From assembly GCA_018907035.1 (NCBI GenBank), contig JACCIC010000002.1, forward strand, positions 501,001 through 565,000: a DNA stretch of 64,000 nucleotides, given 5' to 3'. Positions 1-12,866 of the stretch are shown here, piece after piece. Source of the stretch: Sycobia sp. Sy_11. Taxonomy: Eukaryota > Arthropoda > Insecta > Hymenoptera > Epichrysomallidae. The notes under the pieces are model-generated. The model was not told the origin of the DNA. It ran no database searches and was given only the letters and a program-made list of their open reading frames with translations. Within the stretch, counting starts at the first letter, position 1, and every line of letters begins with the position of its first letter. Both the position numbers and the translations under genes were made by a program.

Positions 1-960
1 TAAGGTATAATACTTCATTGGATTGTCCACACACGTGTGAAAAAATTTCTCGTTAAAAAGTTGAAAGAACGAGTCCTTACCCTATAACGAAAATTGTAAA
101 AGTTGTCCCCCTAGTCCGGAAACGAAAATACCCCACAACCCCTCCTTGTTCAATGGTCCATGACTTGCTTAGTAAAGGGATGAATGTTCGTGATTAAAGT
201 ACATATTAACACGTAGTAGAACGATTCAAGTTTCTAAAAAGTTCGAAAAAAGATATTAATTGTTCTTTATGCTTCTTGACTAGGCGATGCCACAGCATTC
301 TTTACGAGTCTTAGAAAAATCGTTCAATTTTAATATAAAAATAACCAATTAGAGAAAAAAATGCAATTGTATCATTTTAAGTAAAGCATTCATATTTTGA
401 TGATCTGTTACAAGCAGTACAGATATGTTTAATGCAAAGAAGATTCCGATTTTTCAAAGCAGTCGACAGACAAAAGTTTGAAAATGAAGTTTGCGGATAA
501 AATGGAAAATGATCTTGTAACAATAAGACATTGAATATAAGTCCTAATACTTATTTTTCTTTAAATCGACGTAAAAAAAAAAAAACGAAACTTACTCATT
601 ATGATAATAATGCAAATAAAATCCAGCAAATCAATTTTTGTCATCTGACTGGAGGAGGGGAAGGGGGGGGGGGTATCGGCATAAAGTCCGATAAAAGAAG
701 TTCGTGAAACTGGGAATGCATGCGCGATAAGCACCGCATGAGCGCGAATTCGTCGCGTGACGACCGAGCAGAGAAACGAGCACGCGCTGGCCTCGCGTCA
801 ACTCTCCCTGGTGTTTCGCTACCTCTCCCTTTCCATTTCAAAGCCATCTCACACCTTGATTGCCCTCTTACACTATCTCCTCGTTTCGCAAAAAGGAAAT
901 TGATTTGGTGCGAGTCAAGAAATACGAGTTTCGACCGTTTGAATATATTGCACGAACGAC

Positions 961-1030
<70 letters not shown>

Positions 1031-1452
1031 TCCGAGCTTTCATGGAAAGGATTAATTAATTCAAAGATTAATTAAATTTTATACTTATTGTATTAGTGAC
1101 TTATTTGTAATCTAGGTGAAAATAAGAAAACGCACACAATTGAAATTTGAAAATCTTCAAAATTGATAGAAGTCGGGAAATATTCAGTATTTCAATATCC
1201 ATTTACAAATAAATACATAAGTTTTTATAATGATAAATGAAAATTACAGGAATACAAAAATGTATTGAAATTGATCATATATAAAATTGTATAACTAAAA
1301 TATTCTTCATAAATCAAATATAATTATAAGAGATTTATTATTTAAGTGTTGCTGTCAAATGATAATGGAGCAGTTATATCAATAGAGTGTAAATATTTCA
1401 AGATAGAAAAATTTATTTCTAAAAGATATTAATAAACAATAAAATTAGTTAC
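1..1452. other. Left edge: SCAPER intron or downstream sequence
   Basis: No further SCAPER exon could be recognised here, so the missing C-terminal exons probably lie beyond the left edge. The stretch is AT-rich except for a CpG-dense patch at about 690-830, which is followed by an (AT)n run. Short open frames across both are low-complexity or lack family resemblance and were not called. Confidence 0.5.
964..1024. repeat. (AT)n microsatellite
   Basis: About 30 uninterrupted AT units followed by an AT-rich tail. The tyrosine/isoleucine open frames running through it are artefacts of the repeat. Confidence 0.97.
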
Positions 1453-4400
1453 CTCCAAACGTTGGATTAGAAGATCAAGTATCACAATTATTTTACTACT
1501 TAGTAAAATAGTTTCGGTATTAAAGCTGTGCCCACTTAATGCAGAAATGTAGACTCGACAAACAGAAATAATGCTTCTGTAGATGAAATAAAAATAACAT
1601 ATTTTATATTACTTGTAATATAATTCAATAAATATTCAATATTATAACATACTTATTTGGCAACGTTTGTGACGCATTTTGTATATTTAATCCTAAATTC
1701 AATAAATTTGTTAAAGTGTCAAAGCCACGAAGATGAAAAAAAGTATCTTGATCCATAGGGCACTAAAAGCAAGATTGTATTTAAAACTAGTTATTATAAC
1801 GTAACCTATTGATTCCAAAATAAAGCTCACCGATTTTGAAAAACCGCGCATAATCTCTCCAATACATCTCTCTAAACTCGCAATAGTCACTGAGGACCAT
1901 GTAGTTTTAGCGTGATTTTGACATAATTTATCTAATTCTTTTAAGTTCCTTCGAAATTTAGATTTATTTGAAGAATCCATTACTACCGCATTTTCCCCAG
2001 TCTTTTGCGTATCATCGTACTCCTGACTACGGGCAGTAATGCGTTGCTTAATTTTTCGATTGCGACGTTTTAGCGCCTTCTGTTTTTCCTTAGCTGCACG
2101 GTTATCGTTATCGCTTAAATTCTGCAAATCCTTGATCTGGGATATATTAAATTTTTGCAATTCGTCCCTACAGGGTTCGCGACCATCGTGAACTTTACGC
2201 ACTGATTCCGAGTGAATTTTGCTTTTTAGGTGACTCAAAAGGTACACTTCATTAGGAATCTATGAGAAAAATTGTATAATAAATTAAAATACAAGTATTT
2301 TTAAATATACTGATAACATGATTTATTTTCGAAAAAATCTTGTTTATCGTTTAGTCTTGAGTAATGCGTCTGAAATTAAAATATACAATATTTTTTAAAA
2401 CTTACCATTTTGTTACATAGTGTACACTGTTTTAAACAAGGATAACTCTTGAGCATGGGTGGCACCTCTTCCGATCTCATGATTGATGACTCAACCGCTC
2501 TCTGTCTAATATGCTCGATATTTTCAACGTGTCTCCTAGCCGATTCCTGTTGCTTTTGAGCTATCTTCTTCTGCAATTCCTCTTGATTAGCCAACTGTGC
2601 GGCATGTAGAGCCGATAGGCGTTCCTCGCGGTCGCGCGCTTTTTCACGTGCCAGCTCCTGGCGCTCTTTCTCGCGCTCGAGTTGCATTTTACCGACTCGC
2701 TCTTCGCGCTCGCGCCTCACTTGACGCATTCGTTGGATACGGAGCTGACGTTCAGCTTCCAAGGCGCGCCGACGTTCTTCGGCTGCTGCCTCTTTGGCTG
2801 CCTTTTCCTCCTGTTTACGTTGCCGTTCCTCTTGAATACCCTAGTTTATAATTAAATTTTATTCAATTACACTTCAGTTTGATGATATTTGTTTCGATTC
2901 GAATTTCTAATTTAATTATGCAGACTGATTCAGCTTTTACTTAATGTAAAATTTATAAATCTTATAATCTAAATATGTTAATAATTACTTACATTTAAAT
3001 ATTCTTTAACCACTTCAATATCAAGTCATTTTAAATGAAAAAGTTTGATAATTTCAATTATAGACATTGCACCGTTGCCATTTTTTCATTAACTTCTAAT
3101 ATAAATACATGATTGAAAATTTGTTTTGTGAATAATGAGATTTCTTTAGCGAACATTACATTGTCATAATATAACTGTCATGTCATAACTGTCACTACTT
3201 TGATAAATTTACTATACTAAATTCGAAATTATGCAACAATTTCAAAGAAAGAATGATTTATAATTCACAAAAAACAAAACAGTCTATATGTAAAACTAAT
3301 AAAACAATCAAGTAAAATTACTTAACTTAGAATTAATTATAAGAATAGAAGCTACAAGAATTAATTATATTATTTATAAAATAATAACGTTTACTCATTT
3401 TTATTCAAACTAATGCAACTATTTTTTCAAACTTAGTATAAAAAATAAATTTACATGTACTTAGTGTGGTTATAATATTAGACATTACTATAATTTTGTA
3501 TAAAAGAATCTTAAAATTACCTGTAACCTTTCTTCTTGTTCTTGACACAAAGCCATAAAATCATGTCTTTTATTCTGTGCTTCTAATTCATTTATGAAAG
3601 CAATTTCTTTTAATTTCGAGTCTTCGTCATGAGCTTTCCTCACTATTTCCAATAAAAATTGAGTTCGATTTTCCTCTGCTCGTTTTAATTTCATTTCTAA
3701 TCTTATCCGCTTATCCTCGATAAGCTGGTTCTTAGCAATTTTTACATCTTCAACTTTATTCAATAACTCCCTTAAGCGTTGAGATTTTTCCATTAATAAT
3801 TTTTGTCTCTTATGATGAGCACATGCCTGTTTTGCTTGATATCTGTAAATTGTTTGAATTTTTTAATACTGAATTTTAATATTAAGATATTTCCAAATCA
3901 ATGATTAATAATGTTAAAAATTTGAAACGTAAAAGTTTAACAAACGAAAGACAAAGAAAACAAATAAAACCTTCTTAAAGCTTCTGGTAACGATTTTTTT
4001 CTGGAAGGAGATGATAACTTTTGGTGTAGTTCTAAAGCTCTTCCAGGGTGCCTTGCAACTAAAGCCTGTAATTGATCTAATGTATCCATACGTTCTGCCC
4101 AAGACATGCCTTCTAACATGTTTTCATACCGGTCTTCTAGACTCATTTCATTATCATCACCTTCTTCAACGTTCAACGCCACTATCGGTATTATATCTTC
4201 TTCAACATCTAACACCATTTCACCATCCGTTTCATCAGTTTCTGTGTCAATGTCAATTTCAGATGATTCTGATTAAAATAAAAACAGACTTTAAGTATCA
4301 ATTACTTTAATTTCTCTTCTATTATTACTGGTATTCATATTATACATATATTAATAAATATATTTCTTAATAAATAATAAAAACTGTTACAAATTTCATA

Positions 4401-7265
4401 AAATAGAAAAACTGAAAATATTATATAAATAAAAAATGTCGTTTAATAATGATAAAAAATACTTTCAACTATAATTATTTAAAAAATAAAGTAATTAATA
4501 AGCGTTTAAAGTTTTTAGTTATTTAACTTTAAAATAGTAAGAGTAAGAAAATTTAATTTATAACTACTTAAGTTATACAAAAATATTTGTTTACCTAATT
4601 CCAGAATCTGGCGCTGTAAAGATGCTTCTTCATCTGACAATTGTTTTGAACGTTCCGAATCAGCCTCTTCAGTTTTACGTTCTTCTTCTAAAATAATACG
4701 TTCGCGTTCCGCTTGTGCAGCCATAAACTGCTGCATACGTTTCTCCAAAAGCTCAGCCTCACTTTTAAAAATTGCGGCAATAGTTAAAGACGTTGAATTT
4801 GTTTCTGACACACCTGTATTTAATACCTCGTTCTGAAATTTTAAACATTTTTAAATTAAAAATAAATATATTAATATTCAATCAAATATATTGTAAAAAT
4901 ATAGAAAGCATTATTAATTTGAATAATAAAAAAGAATATAAATTAAAATTTATATTATGTGCGCGCGCGCGTGTGCATGTGTGTGCGTGTGTGTGTCCGT
5001 GTATTTTAATAGCAAAATCTTTTATGGACCTTTAAATTGCTGTTCACAAGATTGTTTCCCCCAGCTTTTAATCTTTCTGTTTCAATGTCCAATTTAACTT
5101 TTTCTGCTTCATTATTAACGTTTTTTACGATTTTACCACCGACACTTTTGCGCTTTTGTCTTGCATTACAATCAGGTGTAAAACAATTTTTTTTATTTTT
5201 GTCAGTAGACGAATCAATGCATAGTGCAGGTAATGATGTTGCTGTACTCGGTTTATGGAATCTCGTCGACATATTCAGGTTATGTGTACTACCCCGTCGA
5301 TATCGACTCCGTACAGTCTGCCAACCATCCACATCTTCTTTGAGTTGCTGGGGCTGTGACTGACTGTCGCCAGCTTTTGAATATGGTGTCAAAACTTCTA
5401 CCGAAGTACTAATGTCTTCATTACCATCACAACCTGTATTCTGTTGTTTTGGAAACTAGAAGATTATTTAAGTTAAGCTTACATGTATACAATAATTATT
5501 TATAGATCTAATCACTTGAATGATTTAAATAAACATATTTATGTTAAAATATTATTATCAGTAATCTATTACTAAAAATGTGATTACCTGTTTTATATTT
5601 AATAAAAAAGTGTGGTTACATAAAAACTTACCTTTCCTTGAGCTTGCATCCTTCTTCTCACAATTACTGACGTTCCGGGTTTTATTTTATTTTGGGTTAC
5701 TGAACCCTTTACTCCAAGTGTCGTTTTACTTCTAATCATTTTCGGCATTTCCTTTTGTAAAACTGAATCACTTAATGTAGACTTCATTCGCGAAATCGTA
5801 GAATAAGCTGTCTTTGGTGCATTTACTTTTTCTTTTAAATTAGTAGTGTATGATTTATTTGTTGATTTATTGTTATTACTCCAAACAGTTTTTGTTTCAG
5901 AGATGCTATTTGATATGAATATAAATTGAATTAATAAAACAATCATCTATTAAAACATTAGAAAACTTTACAATATAAAAATTATTTTATAAAAAATTTT
6001 TGCATATAAATTCTAAACTACTGAATGACAAAATCTCTAGTTAAAAAGTATAAATAAAGACCTACCTTAAACCATTTACTAAGCAATTTTTATTTAAATT
6101 GATATTTATATGATTGTTGGTTGCCTCAAGATCTTTTTTATCATTATTTCCTTTTAAAATTCCATCAATTATTTTCTCGCTGTTCGTATTCGAAGATTGA
6201 AGCTCAGTAGATTTTGATCGACTAATGTTTAATTGTGATCGGTTAGTACTTCGCGTGACAGTATTTTTGACATCTATATTAATTTTTGAAGAATTTGTAT
6301 TAAATTCTGTTACAAGTTTTGATTCATTTTCCTGTGATTTAGCAGATATCGGTCGTTTCAAAATACTGGTTCTAGTACAAACTTTAGAAACAGGTTTCTC
6401 TTTCAAAATTTTATCTACAAAATCAATAGTAATACTTATTTTAATTCAATTGATCTTTTATGTAGTTTTTAAATTCAATACTTCTTATTTCGTGTTAATT
6501 ATTTTAACAATAAATATTAATTTAAAAATTTTATTTTTACCTTTTGAACCTTGATTCTTTGTTTCTTTGACAATTTTAGGATTCCTCACAGCAATGTCAG
6601 ATTTTGAGATTGATTCAACCTTATTATCAGAGGAAGTAACTTTATGTTCAAGAATAGTTTGTTCCACAGGACTAGTTGGACTCATCCTTTGTAGTAGACT
6701 TCCTGGTTTAAGTACAACAGATGAATTCCATATTCGACAAGGAGATGTTTTACGTACTTCCCATGCTAAGGGTGTTCTTCGCAAAGGTGGTGGTGAGGTT
6801 TCATAAGCCCATTTAACTTTAAACCATTCTATTAAATTGTGAAAGTCTCGAGTATAGTTTTCAAGTACAAGTATCACCTCTTTACATTCTGATATATTCT
6901 CATCTTCTTCGCAAGTTTCATAAATAGCATCAACTGCTCGTTGAAGGTTACCAAATAGAAAAGCCCAGTATCTAGCTTGCAACTCTATAAAAATATTAAT
7001 TATATGAATACTAACATAATTAACAATAGTGAAAAAAATAAAAATAAAAGTTACCTGATCTTTTATCTCGCCCAGTTGAAGCTGAACGAACTCTACTATT
7101 GTTTTTGATTGATCTTTTCAATGTAGTTGATTGTAAAATTCTAGGCACACTTGGAGGTTTACGAGTAATTCTTTCTATATTATCAGTTTCTAATGGAACA
7201 TTAAATGCTATCAAATTTCTAGCAGCTCTGCCTTCCTCTTGCACAAGTAGCCTTACATCTTCCAT
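1453..7265 (-). CDS. SCAPER: SCAPER (S phase cyclin A-associated protein in the ER), 3' end outside window
   Basis: Known family role: a cyclin A/CDK2-binding, ER-associated protein also linked to translation control and cilia. Twelve exons join in phase: 7265-7055, 6984-6541, 6414-6066, 5905-5632, 5455-5030, 4832-4595, 4268-3971, 3842-3521, 2840-2406, 2259-1831, 1762-1653, 1576-1453, giving 1,220 codons. The N-terminus has [17 protein letters not shown], matching the vertebrate start. Exon 2 carries the conserved [16 protein letters not shown] block. Exon 7 has [17 protein letters not shown]. Exons 8-9 form a long charged coiled coil ([25 protein letters not shown]). A C2H2-type zinc finger spans exons 9-10 (CTLCNKM, then [12 protein letters not shown]). 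Exon 12 matches the LLIHQL region of vertebrate SCAPER, so roughly 350 C-terminal residues are missing to the left. The start is the ATG at 7265; an AG at the end of TTTATCTTAG upstream would also allow a 5' coding exon. The exon-5 donor (GTCCAT) is weak. Confidence 0.93.
4960..5000. repeat. GC/GT alternating purine-pyrimidine tract
   Basis: A GCGC block followed by GTGT units lies in the SCAPER intron between exons 5 and 6, about 30 bp downstream (in gene direction) of the weak exon-5 donor. Alternating purine-pyrimidine DNA of this kind can adopt Z-form. Confidence 0.85.
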
Positions 7266-7610
7266 GTTTAACAATGCAACTAAGATAAAAAAAAATTATT
7301 AATTAGAACATTACAACACATAAAGTCTTATTTTTGTTATTTATCTTTTTTGTTTAAAATTATAATATAAAACTCTGCTTAAAATTTTTCAATTTATTGA
7401 AATAGTATAAAAAAAATATTTATAATCCATTACAAGTCATACTACTACAACATTTATTTTATTGTAAGAAATCAATAGTGAAACATTACAATCTTGCAAA
7501 GTGAAAATTGATCATTTGTTTACAGACTTGCAACTGACAGTTTATTTTTCATGCTTTCCAAATTAAAAAATTCCAACACTAAATACTATTTATTTATACA
7601 TACATGCGTG

Positions 7611-7643
<33 letters not shown>

Positions 7644-7676
7644 TGTGTTTGTACTGTGTGTGTACTGTGTGTGGGT
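7611..7676. repeat. (GT)n microsatellite, interrupted
   Basis: Several GT runs are broken by single-base changes and end in GGGTGGGTG. It lies just upstream of the SCAPER start region. Confidence 0.9.
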
Positions 7677-8066
7677 GGGTGTAAATGTATTATTAATTTT
7701 TAAATGTATATTACTGCAACAATACTCCCTTAAAGATTTCAGACACATTTCACAATAAATTTGATGTTACAGCATAAAAAACAAGCTACACGAGAACCCG
7801 AAAGACAAATAAACACTCTTTAAAGGTTATGTTTTTTCTCGCTTTTCAAATCTATAGAAATAAATTAGTATTTTCAGTGCGAAAGAAAAAAAATTAATAG
7901 TTTATACCTTATTAATAGATAATTTTCTGGAATTCATTGATATCTTATTATTGGTAAAGCTATTGCCAAAGCTGCACAATTCCAAGGAGGCATATTTTTA
8001 ACTGAAAGGAAGGCGAAAACTGACAATGGATTTTATGAGTTGAACCGAAGAGTAATAATGCTATTG

Positions 8067-8068
<2 letters not shown>

Positions 8069-8127
<59 letters not shown>

Positions 8128-8182
8128 TGTATGTATGTATGTATGTATGTATGTATGTATGTATGTATGTATGTATGTATGC
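8069..8182. repeat. Compound (AT)n-(ATGT)n microsatellite
   Basis: About 28 AT units run directly into about 14 ATGT units ending near 8182. The His-Thr-Tyr-Ile open frames on the minus strand come from the tetranucleotide and are not genes. Confidence 0.97.
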
Positions 8183-8579
8183 ATACAATGCTGATAAATG
8201 ATAATATACCCTGGTATATCTGCTGCTATAACATGGCCATAACCAGTTATAAACCAGAGATGCTATAACTATAATATATGTGTATATATACCTTCTCGCA
8301 ACTATCTCGCAACTCTCGTGAGTTCGCGACACATCCCTCATTCAAGTCTGCTAATTTGAGATTTTTTAAAAAAATAAAAATACTACCAAGTATTAACAAT
8401 GTTAATAACAACCTTGTAGGTTATGATTAAAAAATATATAAGGTGCTTCATATTGCAATTTTGAAACGCTGAGCTGACGTCAGGTTGCCCTCCACTAATA
8501 TAGAATATCGTTTATTATTTTTATTATTTCTAATTTTTAATTTTAGTTTTAATTTATTAATTTAATAAGTTATTTTTAA

Positions 8580-8722
8580 TTTTTAATCTAATTTATTTTT
8601 AGTAATAAGATTTATATCAGATTCTTCGAGGGTGATAATAAATAAGGACAGTCTGATTGTCATTATTTTAGTTAATATATTATATTATATTGTAAGGCCG
8701 AGAAAAATATTTATTAACTTTA
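8580..8722 (+). mobile_element. Penelope-like element terminal fragment, copy 1
   Basis: The stretch contains the blocks CAGATTCTTCGAGGGTGATAATAAA, GGACAGTCTGATTGTCATTATTTTAG and GTAAGGCCGAGAAAAATATTTATTAA. The same order and spacing recur in the right arm of the palindrome near 52.35-52.45 kb and, inverted, near 33.3 kb. Only one end is present, with no coding part. Assignment to a Penelope-like family is by association with the 33-kb copy, which carries GIY-YIG coding remnants. Confidence 0.75.
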
Positions 8723-9115
8723 TTCAAAATTTCAGTTTACTTTATAGAAGACAAATTATGTTTTTATTGTGCTTGTAAATTGCGATTTGGAGACGAAGCA
8801 GTTGAAAGTTCCCGCGTTGGAATTTTAGCTTTCTGCTTGAAATGCGAAACTGGTAATGAAATTCCACGCTAAATAGCTGCTAATAGAATAGCTGGTCTGA
8901 ATCTGTTTCTAATCAGGTTTGATGTTGAATGGATTGACGATGCAGAACAGAACAATTAATCATCTCTTGAGAATTGAGATATGCGGATATGTACGTGCAT
9001 TAATAGTAGACAGGTAGACATCTTAAACATATGCCTATGCCTTCTATGTATTTGTGGCAATTTTGCACAAAATTATTTTGCATTATATTTTGCATTGTTT
9101 GTATATTTTTGCATT

Positions 9116-9118
<3 letters not shown>

Positions 9119-9178
<60 letters not shown>
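9119..9178. repeat. (AT)n microsatellite
   Basis: About 30 AT units in the intergenic region, about 800 bp upstream of the UBXN7 start codon. Confidence 0.97.
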
Positions 9179-9182
<4 letters not shown>

Positions 9183-9983
9183 CTGTGTAAACACAAATTT
9201 TATAATTATTTTAATTAAAGCAAAAATCTACTGTAAAATAACACAAAGACAATTTCATTCATTGTAAAACTTTTAGAAAGACTTGTTTAAAAAAAAAAGG
9301 TTTTTGACATTTTAACCTAAATATCAACAATTGCAGAAGACTATTTTTATGCGTTTATTACCACTGTTATGACATAGTAATTCTTTATAATATACAGCTG
9401 TATACAGTAATTGGTAATATCTGATAATATTAATATATTATTAACATATTTCAAATCATGTTTATAAAAGTAATAACAGAACAGACTCTCGGTCAGAACT
9501 TCTCAAGCTTGATCTGATCATTATAGATTACGCGTGTTGATTTACATAGATTTTGATCAATCTTGATTTATAACTATATAACTAATTTTTCTCCTGATAC
9601 AGCTCGTTATAGTAACAGAATACGATATGATGCTGCTATACTATTATCTGCTATTAACAGACACTATGGTCAGCTATGGTAGTCCTGTCCTAGTGTCCTG
9701 TCTCTGACTCTGTAAGGTCTGCAGCCTCCATATTGTTTCCTATTTAAAAAAAAGTGAAAAGACAGAAAGACAGAAACAGAGAAAGAGAACAGCAAGAAAG
9801 ATAGAGATATAAAGTGAGAAGGAGAGTACAATCTGGTAGAATTAGTGGAAACATATATTATTTGTGATTGTGATTTGTCTTCCTAAGCTATTATAGTAGC
9901 GTCAAACGATAAATTACGTTGCCCTCAACACAAAGTTCTTTCTAAATAATACGTAATTGAATTTACGCTTGATTTACGTGACT

Positions 9984-12866
9984 ATGGACCGAGAACTTGT
10001 AGAAAAATTTATAGAAGTTACTGGTAAGTATCGTAAAAATTGCACTACGTCAAATCTTTGTTTCTTCGACTTGCATTGTAATGTTAGGTTATATCAATAA
10101 TGTTTTAAAAACATGATTTTTTTTTTAACTTTAAACTATCTGTACCATTTATTTTTGATTGTAATCAAAATACTTTTCATATATCTTAATTTTTATTTTT
10201 TAATAATAATCACAAATGTAGTCATTTCTTAATATATTTTATTGATTTTTTAATGTATAATTTTTTTTATTAAATGAAAAAAAAGTAGATTTCACTTTTC
10301 TGAATCATATTATAGATAAAAATTTAGTTTTAGGAAATGCAAAAGGTTATAGAATTGAATTTATTAAGTTCTTAATATGATATTATTTATCATATTCATA
10401 TTATTGACAAATTTTTAACAGAATGTCTACGTAGAGAATTGTTTCTAATGCTAATTATTTTTGATAAACAGGTGAAGGGGAAGCTACAGCTGCACAGTAC
10501 TTGGCACTTGCAGATGGTAATCTAGAATCTGCCATAACTCTATTGTTCGAAAGTGGAAATACAACTACTAATGCAGAACAAAGACCAGTAGTAAATATTG
10601 AAGATGAGCTTGAAGTTCGGGCGCCAATTCTTCCAACTCAGGAAGTCCTTGTACCTCCTGACGTTACATGTTCTTTTCCTAGGGCTTCTAACAGCATATT
10701 TGACAGATTCAGAGATTTTGCAGTGGAAACAAGTAGGATTATTATTGCATTTATCAAAAAAATCTTTTTTAGATATATTGCATTACAATTTACTTATACT
10801 TTATAGAATTAATAATGTGATCATATTTAAATTAAACAATCATTATGTTAAACTATCATAAGAACATTTACAATGCATTTTATACGTATACTGTAAATTT
10901 TTAGGAAGGCAAGAAGAGGAAATGACTCAAAGAGCTGCTGGAGCTAAAAAGATGACACAATGCAATAAGCTAAAACGCTTGGAAGATTTGTTTCGACCAC
11001 CCTGTGATATATTATATTTAGGTACATTTAATGAAGCTAGAGAACATGCTAAAAACATAAATCGCTGGCTACTTGTTAATGTGCAAAATCAACAAGAATT
11101 TGCATGTCAGCTATTAAATCGAGATGTTTGGCCTAATCCACAAATACGAGATATTATAAATGATCATTTCGTATTATGGCAGGTAATTATCTTTATATAG
11201 ATAGTTTATTAATGAAGTTTAATTTTACTTATATAAGAAAAAGTGATGATTATTAACTCGTTCTAAAGACATTATCTCTAGAATTGTGCATTAAAAGAAA
11301 CTAATATTATATTTATACGAATCATCTATAGTTATAATCAATGTGAATAAGATATGTAATATATCTTATTTTTTGCAGGTTCTTTCAAATTCAATAGATG
11401 GAAAACGCTATATTGATTTTTATAATGTGTCCAGTTATCCTTATTTAGCAATTATTGATCCAAGAACTGGAGAATGTCTAAGATCTTATAATCACATTAC
11501 AGTAGACAGCTTAGTATCAGGATTAAATGATATGCTCAGTACACATGCTTCACCTGAAAATATAGATTCATCACCTATGACAAAGAGTCCTAGTTTTTCA
11601 GATAACTCTTTTGAAGAAAACTTACAAAGTGATACTATTTCTAATTCAGTAAGTATAAAATTAGTCTTTCTCCCATTATAAATATTAAATAAATTTATAT
11701 ATCAAAAATAATTAAAAAAGTTAATAACTATAGTATAGATCAAGCTATTCTATATGAAGTAATTTAACTTGACCAATTATAAGTATAAAATTAATTAATG
11801 TCATTATAAGTATAAAGTTAATTAAAGTGAAAGTTCATATTGAAAGAAAATCAATTTGAAACATGAAAACCATATTGAAATTTTTTACACAAATCTATAT
11901 GTTGAATAGATTGTTGTAATATAATGGGGAAAAAATTCATTAGAAAAGATCTAAATTATATTAATGGTTTTATAATATGAATATTATTACATATAATTTT
12001 CATCATTATCAAACTTTTAAAGGAATTTTCACGTCTAAAATTTAAGTTTTATTAAATTATTATTTTTACACATTTAAATTTTTTCACACAACTTTTTAGA
12101 ATATTCCATCTAATACAAAACGAAGCAGAGGATTAGATAAAAATCCAGGAAGCAGTAGTTCTATGGGTAAAAGATTAATTAAACTTCAGTTAAATGTATA
12201 AAAAAAATTTTAATTTTTTATATATATTTTTAATAGATTTCCGATTCAGTAAGCCTAGTACAAGTGTATTAAGTACACCAAATCTTTCAACTAATTTTGT
12301 TAGTAAAAGATCTAAAATTGATGAAATGAATACAAAAGAACAACAAATGCAACAAAATAATGAAATAGAATCTCCAATTGATGATAGTGCACCAACGATA
12401 AAACTTTGTCTTCGTTTACCTAATGGGAGTAAGGAAACTATATCTATAATGGCTAATCAAACAATCAAGGTAAATCTATTTAGTTAATAATTGATTTTAT
12501 ATTTTAATATCAATAAAAATTAATATTTGATGCAAGTTTTAATAAAATATTAAAAATTTACATTGGATATTATATGACTTGTAATTTTCCAAACATTTAA
12601 AAATAATTCAAATGAAACTTTCAAATTTAATATAACTCATTGTTGTTTTTTTACATATTCTTTGTTATTTTATCATAAAATAAATGGATTATATTTTTTA
12701 TGTGTAGGATTTTATTAAGAAAATGGAAAATATGGGATATGACTCAGGAGAGTATATGTATCTTATACCATTTCCAAAAACAAATATTGGTGAGCTCTCT
12801 ATAAACTTGCCACTGTCAGAAACTATTTTATATCCATCAAACACAGTATTTATTACAAAAATCTAG
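9984..12866 (+). CDS. UBXN7: UBX domain-containing protein 7 (p97/VCP cofactor)
   Basis: Family role: links the p97/VCP ATPase to ubiquitylated substrates and cullin ligases, nuclear and cytosolic. Seven exons join in phase: 9984-10023, 10472-10732, 10905-11182, 11379-11648, 12100-12166, 12237-12469, 12708-12866, giving 435 residues (human about 489). In order: a UBA-like N-terminus at about 1-45 (GEGEATAAQYLALADGN); a thioredoxin-like UAS domain at about 115-265 (DLFRPPCDILYLGTFNEA, then YPYLAIIDPRTGE); a Ser-rich linker with basic KRSR; and a C-terminal UBX domain at about 358-435. The UBX fold ends in VFITKI and carries an FPK in the loop where p97-binding UBX proteins have FPR. No clear UIM was seen in the linker. 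The start is the first ATG after an in-frame-free leader; AATAAA about 40 bp after the stop is a likely polyadenylation signal. Confidence 0.95.

Larger units (their letters stand above)
7266..9983. other. Divergent intergenic region between SCAPER and UBXN7
   Basis: About 2.7 kb separates two outward-facing genes and should contain both promoters. It holds three microsatellite blocks (7.6, 8.1 and 9.1 kb), a retroelement-end fragment (8.58-8.72 kb), and two clusters of GCTATA/CTGCTAT-type words (about 8.2-8.27 and 9.6-9.7 kb). A purine-rich stretch (AGAAAGACAGAAACAGAG) at 9.75-9.83 kb precedes the UBXN7 start. No other gene was seen. Confidence 0.6.

Noticed and set aside
720..1075. Two plus-strand frames ending in long Ile-Tyr runs
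   Set aside because: The runs are the (AT)n microsatellite read as protein; the upstream parts resemble nothing.
7960..8341. Minus-strand frames with His-Thr-Tyr-Ile repeats
   Set aside because: Translation of the ATGT/AT microsatellite.
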